From Bathynomus jamesi (Eukaryota > Arthropoda > Malacostraca > Isopoda > Cirolanidae): DNA of 64,000 nt. Under the pieces are notes generated by a model. That model did not search any database. It was given only the letters and a program-made list of their open reading frames with translations, and was not told the origin of the DNA. The position numbers and the translations under genes were made by a program. This document shows positions 43,635 through 54,069 of this stretch, in pieces. Location of the stretch: assembly GCA_023014485.1 (NCBI GenBank), contig JAJOZX010007498.1, positions 1 to 64,000 of the forward strand, read 5' to 3'. How positions within the stretch are numbered: position 1 is the first letter of the stretch; each line of letters opens with the position of its first letter.

Positions 43635-44189
43635 GTGTATTCTCACATGAGAGAACCTCATCTTGGCTGATTTTGGACTTCTTCTTAGAGTGTTCATATT
43701 TATCATGTTTTTTAGAAGATTCTATTTCTTTTTGCTTCTTAGCAAAGAATTTTCTGATATCCACCATATTGAATTGGACTATTAGTACTAACTACAAAAA
43801 ACTATAAACATCAATACTTTAAACTCTATAAATAAGCAGAGCCCTATAAAAATAAAAAATAATTAATAATTTTCATATACAGTATCGAAAACTACAAAAC
43901 AATAATTAATACTTCAAATTATATAACTTGGACTTTTCTGAGGGGGTAAAGGATGCCAATTTTGGCTGCCTTGAGCTATCATTTTAAGGCAAATTCAAGT
44001 TTGGAACAGCATAAAAACACAGCATTCCTCTTGTGGCTCGCTTCTCTTGCCCCTCATGTAACTAGTATATACTACTACTACTATCATCTTTCCTCTTAGC
44101 ACCCACTGATATTTTAAAAAGCCAGCCATATGCCATCACTGAAATTTTGCAACCTTCGACGAACTACCCCACCTAGGAAATATCTGAAA

Positions 44190-44226
44190 AAAAAACCATG
44201 TATGTATGTATGTATGCATGTACATG
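44190..44226. repeat. ATGT microsatellite
   Basis: ATGTATGTATGTATGTATGC and a short continuation. Confidence 0.9.
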
Positions 44227-45335
44227 TGTCGTTTCAAGGTCTCTTGGATGTTTTATCAGTTGCAGGTAAATCAATCGCTAATATCAAACTATCTGTGAGA
44301 GAAACTGTTATTATTTTCATGCGAAATAAGCAGGTGGAAGATTCTTTAAAATTTAGAAATAAATATTTGAAAACAAATTTTAACTCTTTTTCAGTTAAAA
44401 CTAAATATTTTATTGCTTTATTTCTCCACACAGTAATTTAAATACGTTAACTTTATTTGGAGTTTGAGAAAATGCAAACTTAAAATGGTTCTTTTAACTA
44501 ATTAACAACGATTAACACTGACATTCGTTTGCATTTCCAAAGGTTCAGAGGTGAAGCAGAGTTGTTATGCTTTCAAGCAGTGACGATGTAAATAATTATT
44601 TGTTAATACATTTCTTATCTATATGCGATAATTGTTTCTGTTTAAAATTGGAATAATTTTAATAGACCACTCAGTAGGTAACAACTCCGCGTATGGTAGA
44701 GTAGGAAGGTAAGAAATAAAATTTTATAGTTATTACCGGTTTCAGTGGATAATTTGCTTCCCTAGACCATTGTTTTATAGAAGCACTCTATTCTTTAACT
44801 AATATAATCTAAATTAACCCTCTTAATCGGATCTACTTATAACAAGGATTGGTTTTCTCCCTTTGAACACACTTCCTTATCAGCGGACTATTCTATTTTC
44901 AAGTAGCTTATTACCTTTTATGGGCGTATGAGGTAGGGGGTCCGGGGAGTCCATGAACCCCCCAGTCATGCCTTCCCATACTCTCTGTCGGGTCCATTTT
45001 ATCTTCCTTTCATCGGGTCCACCGTATAAAGAAGGGAAAAAGGGAGAGGAAAGAAGAAAGAAAGAAAAAAGTAAGAAAGACAAAGGATATTTAGGTAAAA
45101 AAAATGAAAGCTTGATAGCTACCAACTAATTCAGACAAATGCAACGCTTGCCATTCTTTATTTGCATGAAAACTATAAGCTATTTTGAATTGTTAATTCT
45201 AGAAGTATTTTACTTTACCACATACAAAAGGGTTGGTTAATTGATACAATAAGCTCTGGTCTTCTAAAAGATTATCTCATAAAGTGCTAGATCAATCTTA
45301 AAGATTGGGACTGTCAGTCCAGGGGACCCCTAGCC
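44227..45335. other. Unassigned stretch
   Basis: No gene is convincing. A purine-rich patch lies at about 45030-45080. Confidence 0.45.
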
Positions 45336-45538
45336 TAGGCTGACCATATTTCCTTGAGACAAAAACGGGACATTGGGATGGCAAAAAAGGGACGGGGTTT
45401 ATGTAATATTCTGTATTCATGAAAAAGTAAGTACATAAACATATTGAGTTTACAATTATTCTTCAGTGACAGAACCCATACAGAACCCATAAAAAAAACG
45501 GTACTGTCCCGTTCAAAACGGTACGTATGGTCAGCCTA
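45336..45538. mobile_element. 203-bp hAT MITE, copy 1
   Basis: It starts TAGGCTGACCATATTTCC and ends GTATGGTCAGCCTA. Perfect 8-bp flank repeat CCCTAGCC (45328-45335, 45539-45546). The terminal ~95 bases match the copy at 54377; the centres differ. Confidence 0.93.
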
Positions 45539-45868
45539 CCCTAGCCCGTCGGGTCCAATCCCTTGGAACCCCCCAGGGCCATATCCAGGGGATTATTGAG
45601 TGTCTGTAACACCTCGCTGGGTGTCCCAGAAAAAAATTATATATATAGATTATACAGTATATCTGATTTCTAAACTATAAACCCTGTGCCCAGGTTGGGA
45701 TCTTTGATTATGTCATTCAAACAGTACAATAGCTTCAGCATCATGAATTGGCATCTGTTTATTGCATTTTACATGACCATGAAGTGTAAAGTCATGTCAT
45801 ATCAGTCTTATATAGGGTGGCCATTTCCAAATTTCCAAAAAGGAGGACACTGCGTATGTGGCCGTAAG

Positions 45869-45871
<3 letters not shown>

Positions 45872-45911
<40 letters not shown>
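45872..45911. repeat. (TA)n array
   Basis: Left flank of the second fold-back mariner-like element; a matching run is at 46836-46880. Confidence 0.95.
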
Positions 45912-45912
<1 letters not shown>

Positions 45913-45915
<3 letters not shown>

Positions 45916-46831
45916 GGTGGGCGGAAAGTAGCTCCCTATTTTGGATTGGTAAAAAAATACGTATATTATCCATTTATTTCAGAAGAAATAATATGAAAAG
46001 GTAGGCATACATGGTAGGTTTTCCCTAAAATTCAATGTGGGCTCCAACTCTTTCCACCAGCTTCTGGAGCCGCCAGGAATGGCGTCCACTGACTTTAGCA
46101 GGAATTCCGGCGGGATGGAGGACATGACTTCCCGAATTCGGTCCTCCAGTTCTTCCAATGTCCTCGGTTTGGTGCGGTAGACTTCTTCCTTTACCCACCC
46201 CCAAAGAAAGAAGTCGTACAGTGTCAAGTCGGGACTCCTGGCTGGCCATTGATGTGGACCACGACGACCCATCCAACGCCCAGGGAAGTGGGCATCCAGC
46301 CACTCACGGACAACAGAGCGAAGTGCGGAGGGGCGCCATCTTGCATAAATATCAGATCGTCGATGTTCTCCCATGTGCTGACAACCGGCCAGACCTCGTT
46401 TCGCAACATAGCAAGGTACCGCTCAGCATTCATGGTGTTGCGCAGAAGGAACGGGCCCACAACCTGATCTGAGGTCATACCACACACACCGTTACACTGA
46501 ACCGATTCTGCCGTTTTCAGCGGTAACCGTGCGACTTCTTTCTTTGGGGGTGGGTAAGGAAGAAGTCTACCGCACCAAACCGAGGACATTGGAAGAACTG
46601 GAGGACCGAATTCGGGAAGTCATGTCCTCCATCCCGCCGGAGTTCCTGCTAAAGTCAGTGGACGCCATTCCTGGGCGGCTCCAGAAGCTGGTGGAAAGAG
46701 TTGGAGCCCACATTGAATTTTAGAGAAAACCTACCATGTATGCCTACCTTTTCATATTATTTCTTCTGAAATAAATGGATATATACGTATTTTTTTACCA
46801 ATCCAAAATAGGGAGCTACTTTCCGCCCACC

Positions 46832-46834
<3 letters not shown>
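45913..46834 (-). mobile_element. Fold-back mariner-like element with ~300-bp inverted arms
   Basis: It begins CAGGGTGGGCGGAAAGTAGC and ends with the inverse. Left arm 45913-46218 and right arm 46529-46834 are inverted copies that include the transposase 3' coding region (EVYRTKPRTLEELEDRIREV), with a few indels. The spacer holds the catalytic core. (TA)n lies on both sides. Same architecture as 14531-15523, but a different transposase family. Confidence 0.9.
45990..46589 (-). pseudogene. Mariner-like transposase, C-terminal half
   Basis: Minus-strand frames contain NAERYLAMLRNEVWPVV, LIFMQDGAPPHFA (second Asp) and ARSPDLTLYDFFLWG (third Asp), followed by VKEEVYRTKPRTLEELEDRI. A frameshift after DGAPPHF separates the two parts. 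The first Asp and the DNA-binding domains are absent. The extreme C-terminal coding part is present twice, once in each arm. Confidence 0.85.

Positions 46835-46835
<1 letters not shown>

Positions 46836-46880
<45 letters not shown>
46836..46880. repeat. (TA)n array
   Basis: Right flank of the fold-back element. Confidence 0.95.
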
Positions 46881-46888
<8 letters not shown>

Positions 46889-47236
46889 AAAATGAATATT
46901 CATTTTTACTCCTTGGGCAGACTGACTGTCCGACTCAGTCATGAAATTGAAAACAAATGCGGCTTATCAGCAGTGTTGCCAACTACATATAATAAAAATA
47001 CATTAACGGTTATTATGGCCTTCAGTACCCGCTATTTTAAGTGTACCTGAGGTAATTTATATAATTCTTTTTAGCCAGACCCCAAAAAGGAGGACAAATT
47101 AACGTCCGGCTCAAGGTGGCTCCGGATGGAGGACAGTGCTCAAAAGGCGGACTGTCCGGCCATTAAGTCTTATAGTGAGAGAAAAGGCTCCTCCTGTCCT
47201 GAGTTTAGTACAGAATGAGTAGTAGTTAGGAGTCAG

Positions 47237-47530
47237 TCATCCAACACGTTGACCATAGTCATTTGCCTTGGGTGGCTTCTTGCAAACATGGTGATAATGG
47301 TCTCTACACCAATGGCGATGTGACGGTAGATTTGCATTAGTCAACCCAGTTAGTCGTTCCGTGGCCATGTTGCAGCGAAGATAAGTCTTCAGGCGCTTCA
47401 GTTCAATGAATGCTCGCTCTGTAGTGTGATTGGTAGGCTGCAAAGGATGCCGAGCAGCATCTTGATGTTGGAATATATGGCAGCATTGGGTAAGGTGTCT
47501 CTGATGTATAGCATTAGGCCAGGTTAGTAA
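47237..47530 (-). pseudogene. hAT transposase C-terminal dimerisation domain
   Basis: The frame reads NHTTERAFIELKRLKTYLRC then NMATERLTGLTNANL, the hAT dimerisation signature (S/T-T-ER-F...LKRLKTYLR...ERL..L). The N-terminal rest was not found next to it. The rest of 46.9-48.0 kb shows no gene. Confidence 0.8.
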
Positions 47531-48055
47531 CCGTACTGTATGTAGCTGACATAGTATTTCAATGAAAGAAGACACGTGTGCAAGACAACATGTAAACCTG
47601 ACAGCTACTTATCTTTATTGCTCTAGTGTAATAATTTGCCAAATCTTTTGATGTATGATGTATGTAGCTCCTCAGATAAACTTCACCCAGCTGACCTACT
47701 CACCTCTGCTGCTTCACATTGTTGTGATAATCATTTACGGGGTAGCTAAACAGTATTGTTGGACGGGAGTGAATAAATGTTTAGACTAATAACACAGTTC
47801 AACAAAGTTTTCCTCACATTTGATAAATGTGTGTGATTCTTATGTTCATTTTTATGCTGATTACGAAAAAGAAACAAATTTTCTATCACCCACATTTTTT
47901 GAGGGATTTGCAATTTAAAACCCTTTGAGATCGAAATACCATTGCTCAGTTTGGCATCATAATACGAGATTTGTTGTTAGTCATTTATTTATTTTGTATA
48001 AAATTTTTATATTATGCATATTATTATTTATATTTACATGTTTATATATAATATG

Positions 48056-49290
48056 CAGGGGCGGATTGGGTCACTGAAACCGGCCCGGGACCTCGTTGTA
48101 CCGACCCTAAAATTTGCCTAAAATTTATTTACCCTATTTATGCTCATCGTATCTAGCCTATTCATTATTCAATTTTTTAAAATTTAATAACAGTAAAACA
48201 GATATCTTTTACGTAATTGAATTTTTATTGTATGATGCATATGACTAATCGCAAAAAGGACAGATTGAAAGCTTGAAATACTCGTAGACGGTAGCATACA
48301 GTATTTGTACAAGTACAACCACAAGTGCATTTAAGTATAATACTACGTTTGTATGTTGGTGTATAGAGAGACACGTAATCAAATTAAAGTAGAAAATCCT
48401 AAAGTACACGAATCTCTATATGATCAACACAAGCAGTTTTTTGCGCAATAAGGCACTTTTCTTAGCGACAGCATCAATTATTATGTCACAGTCAAGGCGA
48501 TGCAAAAATCTCCTTTTCCTCAGCCATGAGCAGGAAAGCTTCCAAATGAATGGCAGACAGTGTACTTCAAAGTCGATTTTTCACAAACTTAAGAGTCGAA
48601 AAGGTGCGTTCACAGGCAACTTGAGTTGTAGATAGTGTAAGCATGTAGCGATAAGCAAGTTCAATAGCAATGTAAGTGTCTGTGAATAAACTGAATTTTT
48701 GAAGAGTATAAAACACGTACACTGCATAGTTTTGGCAACGCTTGCATACAACTTCCTTGGGCCCATAGTCATACTAAAGTTCGTCTTCTTTGTCCAATGC
48801 CCCTGGAACTTCTTTCTTTCGAGCCTTGTATTCCGTGGACAGCCCAGCTTTCAATCGATCCCAACTGTTAACCAAATGCACCAGTTCTTTCTGTAGTTGC
48901 TCTTTTGTAGCTCTTCTATCAATCGTTATAAGCTTTTCGCTGAGATTTTCATAGCTTCAGCAGGCAGTCCTGACCTCATTTCACCAAAGTGATCTGAAGA
49001 CAGGCAAGCCATGTCAGTGATGAGCAAACCATTGTTTTCAAACCTATTTTTTGAAACTTTCTACAATAGTGTCCAGAATCTTGTTGTGGACAGTTACTTC
49101 AAACCTTTTGATCCATTAAGTATTGGCTCATCTGCACTCATTTCTCCTAACATGCCCTTTAGTTTCCTTATTCTCTGTATCGGAAAAGAATCTTCCATAA
49201 CTATCTCCGTTCATATCCAACTCACTGGACCAGTGGACTTTGTCTCCAATTCTTCAGACACTTGTTGACGAAATTTGATGCAGACTTCCA
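48056..49290 (-). pseudogene. hAT element end with decayed transposase
   Basis: The element end CAGGGGCGGATTGGGTCACT lies at 48056. Minus-strand blocks follow: KLKGMLGEMSADEPIL, SSDHFGEMRSGLPAEAM, ELVHLVNSWDRLKAGLSTEY, KEVPGALDKEDEL and the dimerisation core STTQVACERTFSTLKFVKNR. Many stops and frameshifts separate them. A LINE piece lies immediately upstream (49300-49575). No right TIR found. Confidence 0.75.
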
Positions 49291-49299
49291 AACACTCTC

Positions 49300-49575
49300 C
49301 ATATCTCTTTGACACCTAACATTCTTGAGGCCTTATTCTTTGCTGTTATACATTGATTTTTCATTTTTGTGTCATTAGAGACAGTAACACCCAAGTCCTT
49401 GATACAGGCAGTTTCTTCCAATTTAATGCTACCCATAAAATAATTTACTCTATCCTTCTGATCTCCAAAATGCATTACTTTACATTTATCAATATTAAAT
49501 TTCATATTCCATTTCTTTGACCAGTTAATTAGTTCATTTAAATCAGATTGTAAAATATTATCTCTTACCATAATG
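49300..49575 (-). pseudogene. CR1-like LINE fragment
   Basis: The minus strand reads LNELINWSKKWNMKFNIDKC, KVMHFG, DLGVTVSNDTKM and AKNKASRMLG, the palm-thumb region after the RT catalytic box. Both ends are truncated; it was probably inserted into the neighbouring hAT remnant. Confidence 0.85.
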
Positions 49576-49722
49576 TGCAATCACTGTGGTGAAAATATTA
49601 TTAAAAAATAAAAAGAGTTTGGAATCACTAGCAAAGTGCAATAAAAGAAGGGAAGAGCAGCAAATCTCTCAAGGATTTCTTGGTAGCTTCTTTTCAACTT
49701 TTGGCCTTGTATGGAGTAAAAT

Positions 49723-50079
49723 AAGAAACAGATTAGGGAGAGAGAAAGGTGAGATGCTAGTTAGGGTTGGGTTTTTGGTGGATTATGGGGTTTTAGTCAT
49801 AGGTCCCCTTAGTTTAATTAATAACGTTGGTAGTTTAAGTGTAAAGATTGTCACTCTTTGAACAGATGCCATTTTAATAATTTATTTTTATATACATACG
49901 GTAGCCTATTTTATCATTGTTCACACGTTTCAGATTCAATAGCTTATAGAACACATTTGAATAAAAAAAAGACTTGCATAAAAAAAAATTTGAAATGCCT
50001 AAATATCATTCAGGAGGTAGAAACAGAACTAATGAGAGAGAAAGGTGAGATGCTAGTTAGGGTAGGTTTTTTGGTGGTT
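49723..50079. repeat. Dispersed pair of ~50-bp repeats
   Basis: AGAGAAAGGTGAGATGCTAG followed by TTAGGGT and a GGTTTTTTGGTGG variant occurs at about 49733-49781 and 50033-50078. Between them is AT-rich sequence with no gene. Confidence 0.8.
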
Positions 50080-50154
50080 TTTTTGCACTTGGGTGTTTGG
50101 GTACCAATCCTGCTTACCAATAAAGTCCACTGCAAAAGTTGTTTTAATATAGGG

Positions 50155-51989
50155 CCAGGGGAGTACCTAAAGTATTTGGCACCCCCCCCCCCCCCACATA
50201 AATAATTTTAAATTTAAACACAGAAAAATATATGTTTGCGAGTAGATTTTAAACAGTACAGTACTGTCATAAGCAAATTGGAAATAAGAAAAATGCAGGA
50301 CATTAAAAATTAAGTGAACAGGTAATACTGCATTTTATTTTATACAAAAAACACAGGAAATCCAGTCTCAACGCTCAACCTGTTCTTCAAAGGTAAATAG
50401 AGAGGATTCACAGTCTCTGCTTTCGAGCCTTAATTTCTGCAAATTGATTAATGACCTCATCAAAATTCACCTTCTTTGCATATTCATGTTCAATTGAAAG
50501 TAAAACCAGATTTGTCAATCTTGTCTGACTCATGGTCGAGCGAAAGAAATTTTTTATCAATTTCAATTTGGGAAAACTTCTTTCACATGAAGCAATAGAC
50601 ACACAGACAGTCAAAAAGAATCTCAAACACAGTGACAAGCTTGGCAAAGATTCACAAAAATCCCATTTCACAATAAACTCCAGAAACTGCAATGCTGTCC
50701 ATTTCTTTGCCTCTTCAACGCTGATTTTGGCAGCTTCCAAATGCCTCCGAAGTCGTCCAATTTCCACACTGATATCTTCATCAGAGAATTCATCGAAAAT
50801 CTGAGTCAAATTTGGAATATACTTCCGAAGTTCTTCTTCTGTTGCAACAACCAAAGTTTTTGGCTGAATAACAGCGAAGATTGACAGAATTTGATCCATT
50901 GCCTTAGAACGAATCTCCAATTCTTGATGAAAGCGATCAAGACATTCAAACATAGCCCTTTTTACTTCCTCTGGCAATGTGAGACCAGCATCCTTTGCCA
51001 TCTCTCCTGGCATCCTTTTTCGGAGCTTTACTCTCCCTCTTCTCTCCATAGAAATGTCCATTTCATCACACTTTATAGTTGCATAATGAATGACCCTCTT
51101 CACACTGCACTTTTCAAAACTGATTCCAACTGTTTGCAAATACTTTTGTGTGAGATTAATTTTTTCCAGAACTTCACACCAGAAAGAAAGGTAACTCAAA
51201 AAAGAGAAATCACATACAGCAGACAGCAAAATCTGAGCTGATCCTCTTGTGTTCACATTTTCTTTGGGATCGCACAGTACTTCAAGGGTTGAGGTCAGCT
51301 TTTCAAAATTTGCCTTCACTGGTTTCACAGCGTCATAATGAGCACTCCATCTTGTCTGGGAAAGTCTTTTGACTGTCATGCCTACACTCTCCATCAGCAC
51401 TTCCCATCGATGAGTTGAGACTGAAAAGAAGGAATAGACTCTCTCCAAGGTTCCAAAAAAAGTCACACATGAAGAAACGCTTCCAAATGAGTGCACTCCG
51501 CAAAGGTTCAAAGAATGATACCACATTGTCAAAAATTACTGGACACTGGTATAAGTACCATGATATTGTTAAAACACCAGCACTTTATGCTTTATCATAA
51601 TTATTTAATGAAACATACCTCATGTATGTGGAGTCACGGTGTCAAGTGAACAAGACTTGGAATGTCAGTTGCAGCCAGCTGGCTATGCTCAACAAACTGA
51701 TGACTAAAACGTCAACAAACGTTCACCTTTCGATGTAACTTTCACCAAATTTTTAATTTTTCGTTTGTAAATTTTGTATTGCCAATAAAAATAAAAATTT
51801 ATTTTATAGTGGAAATTAACATTAAGCTGTTGTAATAGTTTGAACATTTTAAATTTTTTTTCTTACTTTGGCGAATTTCTCATTTGGTTTGAAAACTTGT
51901 ACTGGTATTTCAACTCTCCCGATGGCACCCCCCTCCTGGCTGTCACCTGGGGCGGCCCGCCCCCCTCGCATCCCCCTTAGTACGCCACT
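50155..51989 (-). mobile_element. hAT element with degenerate TIRs
   Basis: Left end CAGGGGAGTACC and right end (inverted) CAGTGGCGTACT are similar hAT-type termini around a minus-strand hAT transposase. No convincing 8-bp target duplication is preserved. The 400 bp between the transposase and the right end hold no coding sequence, so the 5' part of the gene was deleted. Confidence 0.7.
50408..51532 (-). CDS. hAT transposase (ZMYM-like branch), N-terminally truncated
   Basis: An open frame of 374 codons. It contains RLSQTRWSAHYDAVKPVKAN (typical post-catalytic block), a helical insertion domain with TIKCDEMDISMERRGR, and the C-terminal dimerisation domain ending VCVSIASCERSFPKLKLIKN, FFRSTMSQTRLTNLVLLSIE. 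The usual N-terminal zinc-finger and first catalytic regions are missing, so it is about half the family length. Translation start unclear. It could still make a dimerising fragment, but that is inference. Confidence 0.85.
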   Translation of the reverse strand: MTMWYHSLNLCGVHSFGSVSSCVTFFGTLERVYSFFSVSTHRWEVLMESVGMTVKRLSQTRWSAHYDAVKPVKANFEKLTSTLEVLCDPKENVNTRGSAQILLSAVCDFSFLSYLSFWCEVLEKINLTQKYLQTVGISFEKCSVKRVIHYATIKCDEMDISMERRGRVKLRKRMPGEMAKDAGLTLPEEVKRAMFECLDRFHQELEIRSKAMDQILSIFAVIQPKTLVVATEEELRKYIPNLTQIFDEFSDEDISVEIGRLRRHLEAAKISVEEAKKWTALQFLEFIVKWDFCESLPSLSLCLRFFLTVCVSIASCERSFPKLKLIKNFFRSTMSQTRLTNLVLLSIEHEYAKKVNFDEVINQFAEIKARKQRL

Positions 51990-52202
51990 GGGGAGCTGCC
52001 AAGGGTGGCTGAGCCTCCCCTGAAAAATTTTGAGCCTCCATTAAGCCCTAAATATAGATTAACTAAAATAAATACTTTACAGTCTTTACTAATATCAGTA
52101 ATTTTACTAATTGTAATAATTTTCCTCTGTTCTCCCAAATAAAAATATTTGTGAAAAATGTTTCGAACAAGTTAATTAAAATTTAAAAATTGTAGCGGAC
52201 TG

Positions 52203-52302
52203 GAAAGTTCTAGAAAGTTCGTGGCGGTAGGATAGGTCTACGTGCATGCGCTATAAACGTGCTGCATTTTCTAGAAGGTCCAATAAATGCGTACATATAA
52301 AA
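52203..52302 (+). promoter_or_regulatory. Heat-shock-element array with CCAAT and TATA-like boxes
   Basis: GAAAGTTCTAGAAAGTTC (52203-52220) is four perfect alternating GAA/TTC units at 5-bp steps, the canonical heat shock factor site. A second, shorter site TTCTAGAAGGTCC follows at 52269-52281, then CCAATAAAT and TATAAAA near 52296. Together they look like a compact stress-inducible promoter. No open frame follows directly, so it may be a promoter captured by a repeat. Confidence 0.55.
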
Positions 52303-52375
52303 TTTTAGCTTTAACATGTGTTTTATTTTTACAAAGAATTCCCTATATTATTGGTACTATGTAGCCTTCCCTATA

Positions 52376-52444
52376 CAGGGTGTCCGGGCTTAAATACCAA
52401 TAAAATAAAACATTATAAATATATTTTATTGCCCGGACACCCTG
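52376..52444. mobile_element. 69-bp MITE
   Basis: CAGGGTGTCCGGGC at one end and GCCCGGACACCCTG at the other, flanked by TA, with only about 40 AT-rich bases between. Among the smallest mariner-like MITEs possible. Confidence 0.9.
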
Positions 52445-52483
52445 TATTACCAGTAGCCTCTCCTGGAAATTACCATTAGCTAT

Positions 52484-52706
52484 GGCCCTGCCTACAGTTT
52501 AACGTGGAATCCGAACCACGCCCCATCAGCAGCTCAGCGTCTTAACCACTAGGCTATCAAGGGTACCCATTTATCTACCAACCAATTTCTTTTATTGTGT
52601 AGAAGGGTGAACCGCTGGGTTTTGCTGCGCGCCGCCTGCCGTCACCGAGTCTCAATCCCGGGACCGATGGATTCGTAGTCAGCGATGCTAACCACTACAC
52701 TATAAT
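52484..52706 (-). repeat. Two-headed tRNA-derived SINE, copy 3
   Basis: The minus strand carries head 1 (TAGTGGTTAGCATCGCTGAC, CCCGGGATTGAGACTCGG), a linker with AATTGGTTGGTAGATAAA, and head 2 (CCTAGTGGTTAAGACGCT, GTGGTTCGGATTCCACG). The tail seen in copy 2 is shortened. Confidence 0.85.
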
Positions 52707-52910
52707 AGCTAACTATTATCTTATCTAGCTACCTACTTTACCTAGCTATTATCTTATATATATTTTAATTGGATCGTCCTCGGCAAAGAAGCAATGTATC
52801 TCTGAAACGAAGCGATTGCAGATTTATGTTCATAGGAACTTTTATGTTCACTTTGACGTCCTGAATATGTATATTAATTTATGAAACATAATTTGATAAC
52901 ACCCTGTATA

Positions 52911-53035
52911 TGAAAATTATATCACGAAAGTAACACGTGAATGACATTTATGATGAAGATAACCACGAAGGAAATTAAAACACGAAATAGTGCTCAAGCA
53001 CTTTCGTCTAATGACATTCTCAGGAACTGAGGATG
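52911..53035 (-). repeat. Copy of the hammerhead-like repeat
   Basis: Same family as 2710-2840: ATGATGAAGATAACCACGAAG and TGCTCAAGCACTTTCGTCTA. The core reads CUGAGAA on the minus strand, so the essential GA is lost here. Confidence 0.7.
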
Positions 53036-53248
53036 TCATTTTGGGAATATCAATATGGCGGACTTGTGACTTCAACATTTTAAGCTAATGCGCTGTTCAG
53101 TAATCTATAGAGATCAGAGTTCTAAATCCACATTTATTAACTCATTTGGTTGTTCTTTTTAGTTTTTTTTTTCTTGAGAGTAGTAATATGAATCTAATTT
53201 AATCCCAGCTGAGTATTTTTAAATTTTATCCTACTCAAAATTTTGCAG

Positions 53249-53385
53249 GTCAGTGAAAATGAGTTACAAGACTTTCGTGATTGCTTTGGTGGTTGCAGCG
53301 CTTATCATGGCGAGTGTAACACCGCTTTCTGTTCACCCAAGAGGAGGGGAACTCCCTCAAAAGAACAACAGTCCTCAGTGCATTT
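53249..53385 (+). CDS. Candidate first coding exon of a secreted peptide
   Basis: The segment is preceded by a pyrimidine-containing acceptor (TTTTGCAG at 53241-53248). An ATG at 53259 opens MSYKTFVIALVVAALIMASV, a clear signal peptide, followed by a basic/polar stretch ending PQCI. A consensus donor T|GTAAGT follows at 53385/53386, in phase 1 (127 coding bases). A downstream acceptor pair at 53811 and 53822 could add a short exon to 53866. A hAT MITE (53524-53728) lies in that intron. Family unknown; the mature peptide would be only about 20-35 residues. Confidence 0.45.
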
Positions 53386-53523
53386 GTAAGTGCCAAGCAG
53401 ATACTTAACATGACGTCTTTATAGGTGTTTTGAAAACAGTTAAAGTGCTTAATTTACATCATTTGATGGTGTACTGTTCTATTTCTAACTATATAAAAAT
53501 TAGAGACTGACGGTTATCTGAAG

Positions 53524-53728
53524 CATCGATTCCCAACCAGCGGCATGCGGAGCTCTTTTAGGTGATATGCAGGAGGGTTTTAATATGTAGTATGGTAATT
53601 GATAATTACTCTAATGATAATGTATTTAAAAAGTAATATAAATTATAGATGAAAACCCGCAAGCTTTCTGACTGCGGTACTTAGAAAACCATGGAGGTAC
53701 GTCGACCTAAAAAGGTTGGGAACTTCTG
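53524..53728. mobile_element. 205-bp hAT-like MITE
   Basis: Left end CATCGATTCCCAACC and right end (inverted) CAGAAGTTCCCAACC share TTCCCAACC. Flanks ATCTGAAG (53516-53523) and CTCTAAAG (53729-53736) match at 6 of 8 bases. No coding. Confidence 0.65.
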
Positions 53729-53876
53729 CTCTAAAGAATGAATCTTACTTGCGTACTACAAATCTGCATTATTTATAATCGCTTAATTTAGTCATCACTG
53801 TTTCCTTTCAGTATCCCTTCAGTAAAACGGGTATTTAAGGATGAACAAAATAACCAAGGATTATAATTTTTTTTAA

Positions 53877-54027
53877 AGCATCAGACGTTTCTGAAAACCA
53901 CAACTTTCATCCTCAATGACAAATCATGATTCGGAAGTTTGCTCATCTTGTCATTATCTGAAATGAATACCACAAACAAGACTACTATGTTAGACTTCCT
54001 CATTATATATTATTATTATCATTATTA

Positions 54028-54069
<42 letters not shown>

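Larger units (their letters stand above)
40757..43769 (-). pseudogene. hAT transposase gene with introns, split by a MITE
   Basis: The minus strand starts MVDIRKFFAKKQKEIESSKK (43769), is interrupted by the MITE at 43035-43634, and resumes with KLWKSHLTFNLKWKDRFDW (a TTF-type zinc-finger region), IGEFLQAI, ALGFDGAANMSGHKT, LKMVKPSETRWLSQEKAV and the dimerisation domain VTVPVATATVERSFSDMKLI. Two short GT-AG introns are visible (41538-41634 and 41045-41164). One-base frameshifts near 42350 and 42050 disable it. It belongs to the hAT branch that resembles ZMYM-type proteins. Confidence 0.85.

Noticed and set aside
45812..47165. hAT element with AAAAAGGAGGACA ends around the fold-back element
   Set aside because: Both sides share AAAAAGGAGGACA, but they are not convincingly inverted and no target repeat was found.
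53380..53408. Cysteine motif QCxC as a peptide signature shared with 12186
   Set aside because: The second Cys arises from reading through the GT donor, so only Q-C-hydrophobic is likely to be real coding.
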